DNA of 6,301 nucleotides from Terriglobia bacterium (lineage in GTDB: Bacteria > Acidobacteriota > Terriglobia > UBA7540). Under the pieces are notes generated by a model. That model was not told the DNA's origin and made no database searches. It saw only the letters and a list, made by a program, of their open reading frames with translations. Made by a program: the position numbers and the translations under genes. The stretch is from the NCBI GenBank assembly GCA_030049455.1, contig JASIKV010000361.1:1-6301 (forward strand), written 5' to 3'. Below, piece by piece: positions 1 through 6,301 of this stretch (positions within the stretch are counted from its first letter, which is position 1; each line of letters starts with the position of its first letter).

Positions 1-279
1 CGGACCGATGCCGAGCGCGGCCATGGCCAGGCTGAGCGCTGACGTTCCACTGTTGACTGCCAGCGCGTGCTTCCTGCCCAGGCGCTGGCAGTAGGCTTTC
101 TCCAGGCGGTCGGCATAACCCTGCAGGTCGGGACCATAAAAACGAAATGGGCTGCGCGCTTTCAGGACGGACGCCGCGGCGGCCAATTCCTCTTTGCCCA
201 GGAAATACGAGCCCGGCCATTCGTAGGGGATTAATGCCTCGGCTTTGCGCCTGGACCCAGGTGAGGGTCTCTTGTTCAT
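1..279 (-). CDS. DegT/DnrJ/EryC1/StrS-family PLP aminotransferase, N-terminal part (3' end off window)
   Basis: The reverse strand reads 93 codons from ATG at 279 to the window edge without a stop. The protein contains 'YEWPGSYFLGKEEL' (residues 19-32), 'FRFYGPDLQGYADRLE' (45-60) and 'HALAVNSGTSALSLAMAALGIGP' split as HALAVNSGTSAL (71-82) and SLAMAALGIGP (83-93). This order (substrate-side N-terminus, then the SGT(S/N)AL segment that contacts the PLP phosphate) is typical of the DegT/DnrJ/EryC1/StrS fold-type I aminotransferases, which usually aminate keto sugars for surface glycans, O-antigen or antibiotics; some members are dehydratases or act on cyclitols. The catalytic lysine lies beyond the edge, so transaminase and dehydratase cannot be told apart. 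The start is bounded by an in-frame TGA 15 nt upstream (295-297) and has GAAAGG at 291-296, 11 nt from ATG, a rather long spacing. No signal peptide is seen, so it is cytoplasmic. Family call is firm; substrate unknown. Confidence 0.88.
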   Translation of the reverse strand, partial: MNKRPSPGSRRKAEALIPYEWPGSYFLGKEELAAAASVLKARSPFRFYGPDLQGYADRLEKAYCQRLGRKHALAVNSGTSALSLAMAALGIGP

Positions 280-318
280 AGTTTGGTACGCCTTTCAACG
301 GGTGACATGCCAGCGAGG

Positions 319-327
319 ATGATAGCA
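319..327 (-). promoter_or_regulatory. candidate extended -10 promoter of the aminotransferase gene
   Basis: On the reverse strand the bases read TGC-TATCAT, a TGn extended -10 element with five of six matches to TATAAT. It lies 40 nt upstream of the aminotransferase ATG, giving a leader of roughly 30 nt. No good -35 box is present at 16-18 nt, as expected for an extended -10 promoter, and the -35 position falls inside the first hairpin of the palindrome cluster. Motif match only; the sigma preference of this organism is unknown. Confidence 0.4.
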
Positions 328-332
328 TTGCC

Positions 333-401
333 ACGACCACAACGGTGGTCGTAGGGCGGTTCGTGAACCGCCCCTACGAGGCACGGGCTGCCAGCCCGTG
401 C
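333..401. repeat. cluster of three inverted repeats (REP-like intergenic palindrome block)
   Basis: Three dyads lie end to end. Dyad 1: ACGACCAC (333-340), loop AACG, GTGGTCGT (345-352), perfect 8 bp. Dyad 2: CGTAGGGCGGTTC (350-362) against GAACCGCCCCTACG (365-378), 13 bp with one bulged C. Dyad 3: GCACGGGCTG (381-390) against CAGCCCGTGC (392-401), perfect 10 bp around one base. Dyads 1 and 2 share bases 350-352, so both cannot be fully extruded at once. GC-rich palindromes of this kind ('GTAGGGGCGGTTC...' and 'GCACGGGCTG...') are familiar to me from dispersed intergenic repeats in several environmental bacterial phyla, but copy number cannot be judged from one window. There is no T tract next to any dyad, so they are not classical intrinsic terminators. 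Confidence 0.7.
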
Positions 402-429
402 GCATGGCTAGCCGCGCCACTCACGAATG

Positions 430-470
430 AAAAAAAATCCCCGCTGAGATTGCCTCCCCAGCGGGGATTT
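430..470 (-). terminator. intrinsic (Rho-independent) terminator of the Oar-like receptor gene
   Basis: AAATCCCCGCTG (435-446) and CAGCGGGGATTT (459-470) form a perfect 12-bp stem around a 12-nt loop. Read on the reverse strand, the stem is followed at once by a run of eight T (complement of 430-437). It begins 36 nt after the receptor stop codon (506-508), so it terminates that transcript and separates it from the aminotransferase gene. There is no such T run on the plus side, so it acts mainly for the minus strand. Confidence 0.92.
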
Positions 471-505
471 CACGGAAACATCCCGTTCGTAGTTTGCTCC
501 AACCC

Positions 506-3500
506 TTACCAGATGAGCTTGAGAGCGAGTTGGACGTTAAAGGGTTCGCCCGAGCCGATCCCCGGTGCGCCCTGTGACGTCGCCTGCGTGCTGAGGCTTT
601 CACCGAACGTCGGGTCGCCCACGCTGTTATCGGGCGAGGCGAGGTTCAGAATATTGAACACGTTGAACATTTCGACGCGGAATTGCGCCCTGACCTTCTC
701 CGTAATCGGGGTGTTCTTGATCACGGAGAAGTCGATGGTTCGGAAGGCCGGGCCGTAATACTCATTGCGCTTGGTGGTTCCGAACGACCCGTTGGCCGCC
801 ACGGTGAAGGCGGCGGGATTAAAGAACTGTATGCCATTGTAATCAGGTCCGGGCTGGGTGACGCCTGAGAACAGAGGTCCGACCTGGTCAGCACGCTCGT
901 GGTACGAACCCGTATTGCTGGGATCGTCGTAACCGAGCCCGCTATAGACCGAGAAGGGGAACCCGGAAAGAAATGTGCTGAAGGCGCTCAGCTCCCACCC
1001 CTTGGTCAGTCGAGGCATCGAGTGGCCAAGTTGCGGCACGTCGTACAGGGCATAGGCACTGATGTTGTTCCGGGTGTCGAAGTCCGAGTTGCCGAAATCG
1101 CCCTGAAAGTTGTTATTGTCGGTTGGTGCGGCATAGCGAGGGGCCGATTGATCGTCCATGGCGTGGCTGAGAGTGTAGGAGATCTGGCCTGTGAGTCCCT
1201 TCCACGAAGTGTTGCGAAGCGATATCTGCATCGAGTTGTAGTGGGAAGTGGCGGCGCTCATCAATTCGGTGATGTCGCCGTAGTAGCCGGGATCAATGTA
1301 ATCGTAGGGCCGGGCCGACTGAAAGTCCGCGTACGGTGTGACGCTGGCTGGAGGCTGATTCATGTTCCGCGTCAGCATCAGCTTGCGTCCCTGGTTGCCG
1401 ACGTAGCCGATTTGCAGAACGGTGTGCGGCTTGAGCTCGCGCTGCACGTTTAAGTTGAAGTTCTGGACGTAGGGAGCGGTAAGCTGCTGGTCCACCGCAA
1501 AGGCGCCGAAGGGGGGCTCCGGCGTTGAGGATCCAAACAGATAAACGCCCTGCTGCACCGTCTCGTAGGTCGTGCCGGGAATGAACACGGTGTAAACAGG
1601 GTTGGGACCGCCCGGATTTCTCGACACGCCCAGCGCACCGTTGTCCGCGCCGTTATCCACAAACACGTTGCCGTTGGCGATGTCGTAGTAGAGTCCCCAG
1701 GCGCCGCGAATCACCGTCTTTCCGCCGCGATGGGGTGTGTAGGCAAAGCCGAGGCGCGGGGCGAACTCATGATGGTCGGGCGGATAGAGCGAGCTGATGG
1801 GGCTTCCCGGCTGGCCCGGAAACGCCAGGCCCGGCGGATTCGTTCCCGTGAATGTGGGCCAGAAGGACGAAATGGTGTTCGTCGGGTCGTGGTAGGGAGT
1901 GTAGTAATCGTAGCGCACGCCGTAATTGATATTCAGCTTGGGCGAAAGCTGCCAGTTATCGTGGAAGTAGCCTGAGCCCGATTCGACATACCAGTTGCGC
2001 GTGGGACTGCCGATGGCGATGTCATTGGCGTTCTGGGCTCCGGAGAGGATATACCCGGCCAGAAAATCCGCAAGGCCCATCTGCGCTGCGCTGAAGTTGC
2101 CGGCCGACCAGGGACCCGCTGTGCCGGTGAAATCAAAGCTGCCCCGGGCGCCCCAAAGGTAGTGGACCCACAATCCGGCGTGGCGATACTCTCCACCGAA
2201 CTTGAAGGTGTGGTTGCCGCGGGTGTATTCGATGTCGTCCGTGATGTGCCAGGTGGGATCGGTGCGGCCCAGTTGCGCGGTTTCGCCCACGCCACCGTCA
2301 TCAAACCCCGCAATGGCAATGTGCGGAGCGCCGAAGTTCGCGTTCGTGACTCCGGTGTTGAAGCCCCAGGAGGGCGGGTCCTGGTTGCTGACGGCATCGT
2401 TAAAGTTCTGCAGGAAGTAGTTGTAACCCGCCAGGAATTGGTTCACCAGGTGGGGAGAGATGGTACTGGTCACGTCCAGCACCCAGTTCGACTGAGCGCT
2501 GGGCACGGCCTGGTAGTATTCGCCGAAAACCGAACCCACCGCGGCTGTGGCATATCCGTGCCCGAAAAGCCCTCGAAAGTAGGCGCGCGTCTTGCTGTTG
2601 ATATTCCAGTCAAATCGGCCCACTTCGTTGTCGCTGGAATAGACGTTGGGCGAGTTGCTGGTAAAGTTGCCGCCCGTTGCAGGCGCGTTGGCAAATGTCT
2701 GGACGGGCCAAAGATTATCCAGGGTTGCGACCATGGTGGGGTTGGCGGTGACGCCATAGGGGGCCATGACGGTGGATTCAACGTTGCTCACCCATGCGGC
2801 GGAGGGGACGGTTGCCACCTGGGGATTGCCCGCAATGAACCGTTGCCCTTCGTATCCGAGGAAGACGAAAAGCTTATCTTTGAGAATGGGTCCGCCGAGC
2901 GTGCCACCGAAATTATTGTTTTTCAATTCGGCCGAGGAAACGCCCGGTTCGAAAAACGGGGACTTTTCCGCCAGCGCATCATTTCGATTGAAGTAATAGA
3001 CGCTGCCGTGAATCTGGTTGCTGCCGGACTTGATGACGACATTGATGGTGGAGCCGGGATTGCGTCCATACTCGGCGCCTCCGGCGCTCTGCTGGTTGAA
3101 TTCCTCAATGGCGTCGATGGGAAGGAGCACGCCGGCCACGCCGGAGATGCTGCCCTGGTTGAATGCCTCCGAGTTCTGCCAGAAGTCGTTGTTGTCGACC
3201 CCGTCGATCTGCCAGTTGTTCTGGTTGTCCCGGTTGCCGTTGGTAGCTTCGTGCGCGCCGGCGCCGGAAACGAATCCTGGCGTCAGCACCAGCAGTTGGC
3301 GATAGTCGCGGCCATTTAAGGGGATGTCCTGCACCGCTTGATTGGTTATAACCGAATTGAGCGCGGTCTGCTGGGTTTCCAGCGAAACTGCCGACGCCGA
3401 GACCTCCATGGTCTTCATCATACGGGCCAGGGCGAGGGTGACGGGAATGGTGGTGACCCTTCCCACTTGTACCTGCACTTCATCGATTTTCACTGTCTCA

Positions 3501-3763
3501 AACCCAGGGTGACTGACGGTAAGGGTGTAAACGCCGGGTATAAGATCGGGAAAAACGAACTCTCCCGAGTGTAGGGTCGTCAAGGTGTTCGTCGCGCCGG
3601 TGGCAGCAGACACCAGGAGGACCGTGGCGTCTGGAACCGCCGCCCCGCTCGCATCGTACACGTTTCCGGAAACGGAACCGCGGTTGGTTAGAGCCTGCGC
3701 AGCGTAAAGTGGCAGCAATAGCAATACCAAGAACAAGGCATAGAACTTACCTCGGTGATGCAT
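506..3763 (-). CDS. Oar-like TonB-dependent outer-membrane receptor with carboxypeptidase-regulatory-like domain
   Basis: Complete 1085-residue protein. Residues 1-24 are a Sec signal peptide (short basic start, hydrophobic LFLVLLLLPLY, cleavage probably after AQA-24). Residues about 29-112 form a carboxypeptidase-regulatory-like beta-sandwich ('GSVSGNVYDASGAAVPDATV', 'FPDLIPGVYTLTVSHPGFE'). Residues about 120-255 are the plug, with IPLNGRDYRQLLVLTPG (147-163), IDGVDNND (186-193) and IEEFNQQSAGGAEYGRNPG (219-237). The remainder is a beta-barrel with strands such as FKFGGEYRH, NFNLNVQREL, IGYVGNQGR and FNVFN (1033-1037). It ends in NVQLALKLIW, an alternating hydrophobic strand with a terminal aromatic, as expected of a BAM beta-signal. 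Length and domain order match acidobacterial Oar-like proteins; substrates of these are mostly unknown. No SusD partner is adjacent, and I see no clear classical TonB box. ATG at 3763 is preceded by AAGGGAG (3770-3776) at 6 nt spacing. Followed by an intrinsic terminator; divergent from the S9 peptidase. Family sure, substrate unknown. Confidence 0.95.
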   Translation of the reverse strand: MHHRGKFYALFLVLLLLPLYAAQALTNRGSVSGNVYDASGAAVPDATVLLVSAATGATNTLTTLHSGEFVFPDLIPGVYTLTVSHPGFETVKIDEVQVQVGRVTTIPVTLALARMMKTMEVSASAVSLETQQTALNSVITNQAVQDIPLNGRDYRQLLVLTPGFVSGAGAHEATNGNRDNQNNWQIDGVDNNDFWQNSEAFNQGSISGVAGVLLPIDAIEEFNQQSAGGAEYGRNPGSTINVVIKSGSNQIHGSVYYFNRNDALAEKSPFFEPGVSSAELKNNNFGGTLGGPILKDKLFVFLGYEGQRFIAGNPQVATVPSAAWVSNVESTVMAPYGVTANPTMVATLDNLWPVQTFANAPATGGNFTSNSPNVYSSDNEVGRFDWNINSKTRAYFRGLFGHGYATAAVGSVFGEYYQAVPSAQSNWVLDVTSTISPHLVNQFLAGYNYFLQNFNDAVSNQDPPSWGFNTGVTNANFGAPHIAIAGFDDGGVGETAQLGRTDPTWHITDDIEYTRGNHTFKFGGEYRHAGLWVHYLWGARGSFDFTGTAGPWSAGNFSAAQMGLADFLAGYILSGAQNANDIAIGSPTRNWYVESGSGYFHDNWQLSPKLNINYGVRYDYYTPYHDPTNTISSFWPTFTGTNPPGLAFPGQPGSPISSLYPPDHHEFAPRLGFAYTPHRGGKTVIRGAWGLYYDIANGNVFVDNGADNGALGVSRNPGGPNPVYTVFIPGTTYETVQQGVYLFGSSTPEPPFGAFAVDQQLTAPYVQNFNLNVQRELKPHTVLQIGYVGNQGRKLMLTRNMNQPPASVTPYADFQSARPYDYIDPGYYGDITELMSAATSHYNSMQISLRNTSWKGLTGQISYTLSHAMDDQSAPRYAAPTDNNNFQGDFGNSDFDTRNNISAYALYDVPQLGHSMPRLTKGWELSAFSTFLSGFPFSVYSGLGYDDPSNTGSYHERADQVGPLFSGVTQPGPDYNGIQFFNPAAFTVAANGSFGTTKRNEYYGPAFRTIDFSVIKNTPITEKVRAQFRVEMFNVFNILNLASPDNSVGDPTFGESLSTQATSQGAPGIGSGEPFNVQLALKLIW

Positions 3764-3769
3764 AAACTT

Positions 3770-3776
3770 CTCCCTT
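3770..3776 (-). promoter_or_regulatory. Shine-Dalgarno site of the Oar-like receptor
   Basis: The reverse strand reads AAGGGAG, then six bases (AAGTTT), then ATG. The near-consensus site and good spacing fix the start directly ahead of the signal peptide. Confidence 0.8.
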
Positions 3777-3822
3777 CGCCAAATTATCCGAGAATACCCA
3801 GTCTAATTTCTGGATTGCGACA

Positions 3823-3851
3823 ATTTGACGCTATTGTTACGCGACAGTCAA
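3823..3851 (-). promoter_or_regulatory. candidate sigma70-type promoter of the Oar-like receptor
   Basis: On the reverse strand TTGACT (complement of 3846-3851, five of six matches) is followed after exactly 17 nt by TCAAAT (complement of 3823-3828, four of six). Transcription would begin near 3815, giving a leader of about 50 nt. The -35 is good and the -10 modest, so this could be an activator-dependent promoter or a chance match. A short dyad, TTTGAC (3824-3829) and GTCAAA (3847-3852), spans both boxes and could be a binding site. Confidence 0.45.
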
Positions 3852-3869
3852 ATCGAAACGGTTTATAGT
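3841..3869 (+). promoter_or_regulatory. candidate upstream promoter of the S9 peptidase, back to back with the receptor promoter
   Basis: GCGACA (3841-3846, four of six to TTGACA), 17-nt spacer, TATAGT (3864-3869, five of six to TATAAT). A start near 3876 would give a leader of about 165 nt before the TTG start at 4043. Its -35 box touches the -35 of the opposing receptor promoter at 3846. An alternative promoter nearer the gene is listed separately; sequence alone does not choose between them. Confidence 0.4.
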
Positions 3870-3985
3870 AGCCATTAATATTCTGTTACTTACAGCCCCC
3901 TTTTCGGACTACGGAACATCGAGTGGCATGACGGGCGGCTGCTCGACTGTCTCCGGGCACAGGCATTCGGCTGTGACTCTTACTG

Positions 3986-4013
3986 TTCGCAAACGTCCAA
4001 CCGGATGTACAAT
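3986..4013 (+). promoter_or_regulatory. alternative proximal promoter of the S9 peptidase
   Basis: TTCGCA (3986-3991, four of six) is followed after 16 nt by TACAAT (4008-4013, five of six). It would give a short leader of about 20-25 nt. The -10 lies inside a dyad, GGATGT (4003-4008) and ACATCC (4016-4021), which could act as an operator. Confidence 0.4.
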
Positions 4014-4021
4014 CGACATCC
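4003..4021. repeat. 6-bp inverted repeat over the proximal -10 element
   Basis: GGATGT (4003-4008) and ACATCC (4016-4021) are perfect inverted arms around a 7-nt centre, ACAATCG. The repeat covers the candidate -10 TACAAT and ends 9 nt before the Shine-Dalgarno site. It may be a repressor site or a small leader hairpin; a dyad this short can also occur by chance. Confidence 0.35.
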
Positions 4022-4029
4022 TTTTGAAC

Positions 4030-4037
4030 AGGAGGGG
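4030..4037 (+). promoter_or_regulatory. Shine-Dalgarno site that decides the TTG start of the S9 peptidase
   Basis: AGGAGGGG contains a perfect AGGAGG (4030-4035), 7 nt before TTG at 4043. An in-frame TGA at 4025-4027 excludes any start further upstream, and the signal peptide begins at the TTG, so this site supports a non-ATG start. Confidence 0.88.
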
Positions 4038-4042
4038 ATAAC

Positions 4043-6220
4043 TTGCGGAAATCCGCCGCTCGATGGTTGTTTGCCATCTTTTTGCCCGGGTTATTGTTCG
4101 CACAGACTCGGCACACGCCCACGCTGGATGAAGCCCTAAGTTTGAAGCCCATCAGTGCTGCCAGAATCTCTCCCGATGGCCGGTTCATCGCTTATCTCAT
4201 GCGCGAAACCGACTGGAAGGACAATTCTTATCTTTCGCAATTGTGGATTGTGAATGTGGCGACGGGAGCCAACTTCCAGTTAACGAGGGGCAAAGAGTCC
4301 GCGTCTCCGGCGGAATGGTCTCCGGACGGGCGGTGGATTGCTTTCATCACGAAGCGGGAATCCTCAGCGATTGAGCCGCCCCAGTCAGAAAAGAAGGCGG
4401 AAAAACCCGAAGAGAAAGCGGAAAGGAAGGAGGACAAGAGGGAAGATGCCAAGGAAGGGGGGAAGCCCGCCGGCCATCAAATCTGGGTGATCTCACCCGA
4501 GGGCGGAGAGGCGTGGCAACTCACCAAGTCGGAAACCGATGTGGGCAATTTCCACTGGTCCAAAGACGGCAAGTGGATCGCCTTCACCGCGAATCCGCCT
4601 GAGGCGAAGTCCGGCAAGGACCGCAAGGAAAAATATAGCGATTACGATGTCTTTGAAAAGGATTACCAGCAGAATCAGCTTTGGCTTGTGGACTTTACTG
4701 CCGCGGAGAAGAGCTTCCTCCCTGTCGCGGGCAAACAGCTCACCACAGACGAAAAGCTCAACATTGAGTCATTTTCTTGGTCGCACGATTCCACGAAAAT
4801 TGCTTTCAGCGCTACGAACAATCCTCTTCTGGCCTTCAGCGGGGACTCAGACATCTACCTGCTCGATCTGGGGCAGAGCAATAGCGTGAAGAAGATCGTG
4901 GCTCTGCCAGGACCTGATGGTTCGCCGGTATTTTCTCCGGACGATAAACAGTTGGCATTCGGCACAGCCCTCGCGGAGCCGTATTATTACTACGCGAATG
5001 GTCATATCGCGGTCGTGGATCTGGAGGCGGTCATCGCGAATCCGGCCACCACGCCCGCCGATGTTCGCGACCTGACGGCGAAGTTCGACGAGGATCCAAA
5101 CCTCGCGGATTGGGGGCCGGACGGCATCTATTTCTCCGCCACGCAGAAAACCTCCAATCATTTTTTTCAACTCAATCCAGCCTCGCTTGAATTCCGGCGA
5201 ATCACTTCGCCCGATGCGCTGGTCACGGAAGGCGGTACATTTACCAACGATTTTAAGAAGCTGGCCTTTATTGCCGAGGACTCAACGCACATTACGGAAT
5301 TGTTTGTGACTTCCGTTTCTCCGTTTGCGCCCAGAAAACTGACGGACGTTACAGCGCAGGTGAAAGACTGGATTCTGGGCAAGCCGGAAGTAGTTTCCTG
5401 GAAAAGCCAGGACGGGGCGCAGATTGAGGGAATTCTCTACAAGCCCGCCGATTACGATCCGGCGAAGAAGTATCCACTGCTCGTCATGATTCACGGCGGG
5501 CCTACCGGGACTTCCATGCCCCTGCTTGCAGCCAGCAGCTACGCCTATCCCCTCCAAACATTTCTTTGCAAGGGAGCGCTGGTGCTGGAGCCCAATTATC
5601 GCGGCAGTGCCGGGTACGGAGCGGCGTTTCGCGCGCTGAATGTTCGCAACCTGGGTGTGGGCGATATGTGGGATGTCATGAGCGGAGTGGACTCGCTCAT
5701 CGCAAAGGGAATCGTTGACCCCAATCGCCTGGCCGCAATGGGCTGGTCCGAGGGAGGATACATCTCAGCGTTCCTGACCACCCACACCGATCGCTTCAAG
5801 GCGATTTCCGTGGGCGCCGGCATCAGCGACTGGATGACTTATTACGTGAATACCGACATCACGCCCTTCACGCGCCAGTACCTGCACGCGACGCCGTGGA
5901 ATGATCCGGAGGTTTACGCCAAGACCTCACCCATCACCACCATCAACCAGGCGAAAACTCCAACGCTGATTCAGCAGGGCAGCAATGACAAGCGTGTACC
6001 CGTGCCTGACAGCTTCGAGTTGTACCGCGGCTTGCAGGATCAGGGAGTGACGGCGCGCCTGATTCTCTACACAGGCTTCGGACATGGCGTGAACAAACCC
6101 AAATCCCAGCGCGCCCTGCTGCAAGCCAATCTCGATTGGTTCAGCTACTACATCTGGAATGAGCCCATCCCCGCCGAATCACCGCTCTATGGCTCGAGCG
6201 AGCTGGAATCGGGAAGATAA
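4043..6220 (+). CDS. secreted S9-family (prolyl oligopeptidase-like, S9C type) serine peptidase
   Basis: Complete 725-residue protein starting at TTG. Residues 1-20 are a Sec signal peptide (MRKSAARW, then LFAIFLPGLLFA, cleavage probably A20/Q21), so it should be periplasmic or secreted. Residues about 35-440 are a beta-propeller with PD40/WD40-like motifs: ISPDGRFIAYL (42-52), WSPDGRWIAFI (92-102), WSKDGKWIAFT (172-182), WSHDSTKIAFS (from 246), FSPDDKQLAFG (from 297) and WGPDG (from 357). A Lys/Glu-rich insert occupies about 111-146. The alpha/beta-hydrolase domain runs from about 452 to 720: HGGP (484-487) and NYRGSAGYG (from 518) build the oxyanion and active-site region; the nucleophile is Ser569 in GWSEGGY (567-573), with Asp649 in GSNDKRVP and His681 in GFGHG. 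The triad is intact, so an active peptidase is expected. In this family the propeller limits access to short peptides; acylaminoacyl-, dipeptidyl- and oligopeptidase activities all occur, so specificity is open. Divergent from the Oar-like receptor; no clear terminator follows within the window. Confidence 0.95.
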   Translation: MRKSAARWLFAIFLPGLLFAQTRHTPTLDEALSLKPISAARISPDGRFIAYLMRETDWKDNSYLSQLWIVNVATGANFQLTRGKESASPAEWSPDGRWIAFITKRESSAIEPPQSEKKAEKPEEKAERKEDKREDAKEGGKPAGHQIWVISPEGGEAWQLTKSETDVGNFHWSKDGKWIAFTANPPEAKSGKDRKEKYSDYDVFEKDYQQNQLWLVDFTAAEKSFLPVAGKQLTTDEKLNIESFSWSHDSTKIAFSATNNPLLAFSGDSDIYLLDLGQSNSVKKIVALPGPDGSPVFSPDDKQLAFGTALAEPYYYYANGHIAVVDLEAVIANPATTPADVRDLTAKFDEDPNLADWGPDGIYFSATQKTSNHFFQLNPASLEFRRITSPDALVTEGGTFTNDFKKLAFIAEDSTHITELFVTSVSPFAPRKLTDVTAQVKDWILGKPEVVSWKSQDGAQIEGILYKPADYDPAKKYPLLVMIHGGPTGTSMPLLAASSYAYPLQTFLCKGALVLEPNYRGSAGYGAAFRALNVRNLGVGDMWDVMSGVDSLIAKGIVDPNRLAAMGWSEGGYISAFLTTHTDRFKAISVGAGISDWMTYYVNTDITPFTRQYLHATPWNDPEVYAKTSPITTINQAKTPTLIQQGSNDKRVPVPDSFELYRGLQDQGVTARLILYTGFGHGVNKPKSQRALLQANLDWFSYYIWNEPIPAESPLYGSSELESGR

Positions 6221-6301
6221 CGCCAAAGGATGCGGCATCGCGAATACACTTCGTTGCCTCACGTTCCATTCTTTGCGGCGGCTTGGCGGCTGAGGACCTT
6301 C

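Noticed and set aside
333..401. Possible CRISPR array or terminator
   Set aside because: The three dyads have different sequences and no regular spacers, so there is no array. None has an adjacent T tract, so they are not intrinsic terminators.
471..505. Short gap between the receptor stop and the terminator stem
   Set aside because: Simple 3' untranslated sequence; no structure or motif beyond the terminator that follows.
345..758. Plus-strand open frame of 137 codons
   Set aside because: It runs through the palindrome cluster, the terminator stem and the 3' end of the receptor gene; no ribosome site or family resemblance.
2162..3319. Long open frame on the plus strand (385 codons) inside the receptor gene
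   Set aside because: It lies wholly antisense to the well-supported receptor and arises from that gene's codon bias. Its translation shows no recognisable domain, signal peptide or convincing Shine-Dalgarno site, and shorter open frames in the same area fit the same explanation.
506..3763. SusC-type nutrient importer with a SusD partner
   Set aside because: No SusD-like lipoprotein is adjacent, and the plug and barrel motifs match the Oar-like acidobacterial type instead.
3886..4188. Minus-strand open frame of 100 codons in the divergent spacer
   Set aside because: It overlaps the peptidase's Shine-Dalgarno site and signal-peptide codons in antisense and has no recognisable product.
6221..6301. 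Possible C-terminal end of a minus-strand gene (reading KVLSRQAAAKNGT, stop at 6259-6261) and a small dyad GATGC-G-GCATC at 6229-6239
   Set aside because: Thirteen codons are too few to support a gene, and the 5-bp dyad has no T tract, so neither gene nor terminator is claimed for these 81 bases.

Overview
The window (about 57% GC by eye) looks like chromosomal DNA of an Acidobacteriota-type bacterium. The main reason is a large Oar-like TonB-dependent outer-membrane protein with an N-terminal carboxypeptidase-regulatory-like domain and the 'IPLNGRDYRQLLVLTPG' plug motif, a type found in many copies in acidobacterial genomes. An exported S9 prolyl-oligopeptidase-family peptidase with a Lys/Glu-rich propeller insertion fits the same assignment. 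This taxonomic call rests on remembered family resemblance, not on a search.

Layout from left to right. Positions 1-279 (minus) hold the first 93 residues of a DegT/DnrJ/EryC1/StrS-type PLP aminotransferase that runs off the left edge. Positions 280-505 are non-coding. They contain a candidate extended -10 promoter for the aminotransferase, a cluster of three adjacent or overlapping inverted repeats (333-401) that looks like a dispersed palindromic repeat unit, and a strong intrinsic terminator (430-470, minus) that closes the next gene. Positions 506-3763 (minus) encode the complete 1085-residue Oar-like receptor. Positions 3764-4042 are a divergent intergenic region with candidate back-to-back promoters and short inverted repeats. 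Positions 4043-6220 (plus) encode a complete 725-residue secreted S9 peptidase that starts at TTG behind a strong Shine-Dalgarno site. Positions 6221-6301 hold nothing I can support as a gene.

The receptor and the peptidase are both envelope proteins transcribed divergently from one 279-bp spacer, so shared regulation and a joint role in handling peptides or protein at the cell surface are plausible but unproven. The aminotransferase is separated from the receptor by a terminator and the repeat cluster and is probably its own transcription unit, likely sugar-nucleotide or cell-surface glycan related. I see no phage, insertion sequence, CRISPR array, tRNA or rRNA. I also see no clearly undescribed system. 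The points most worth checking are the palindrome cluster, the divergent promoter region and the receptor/peptidase pairing.
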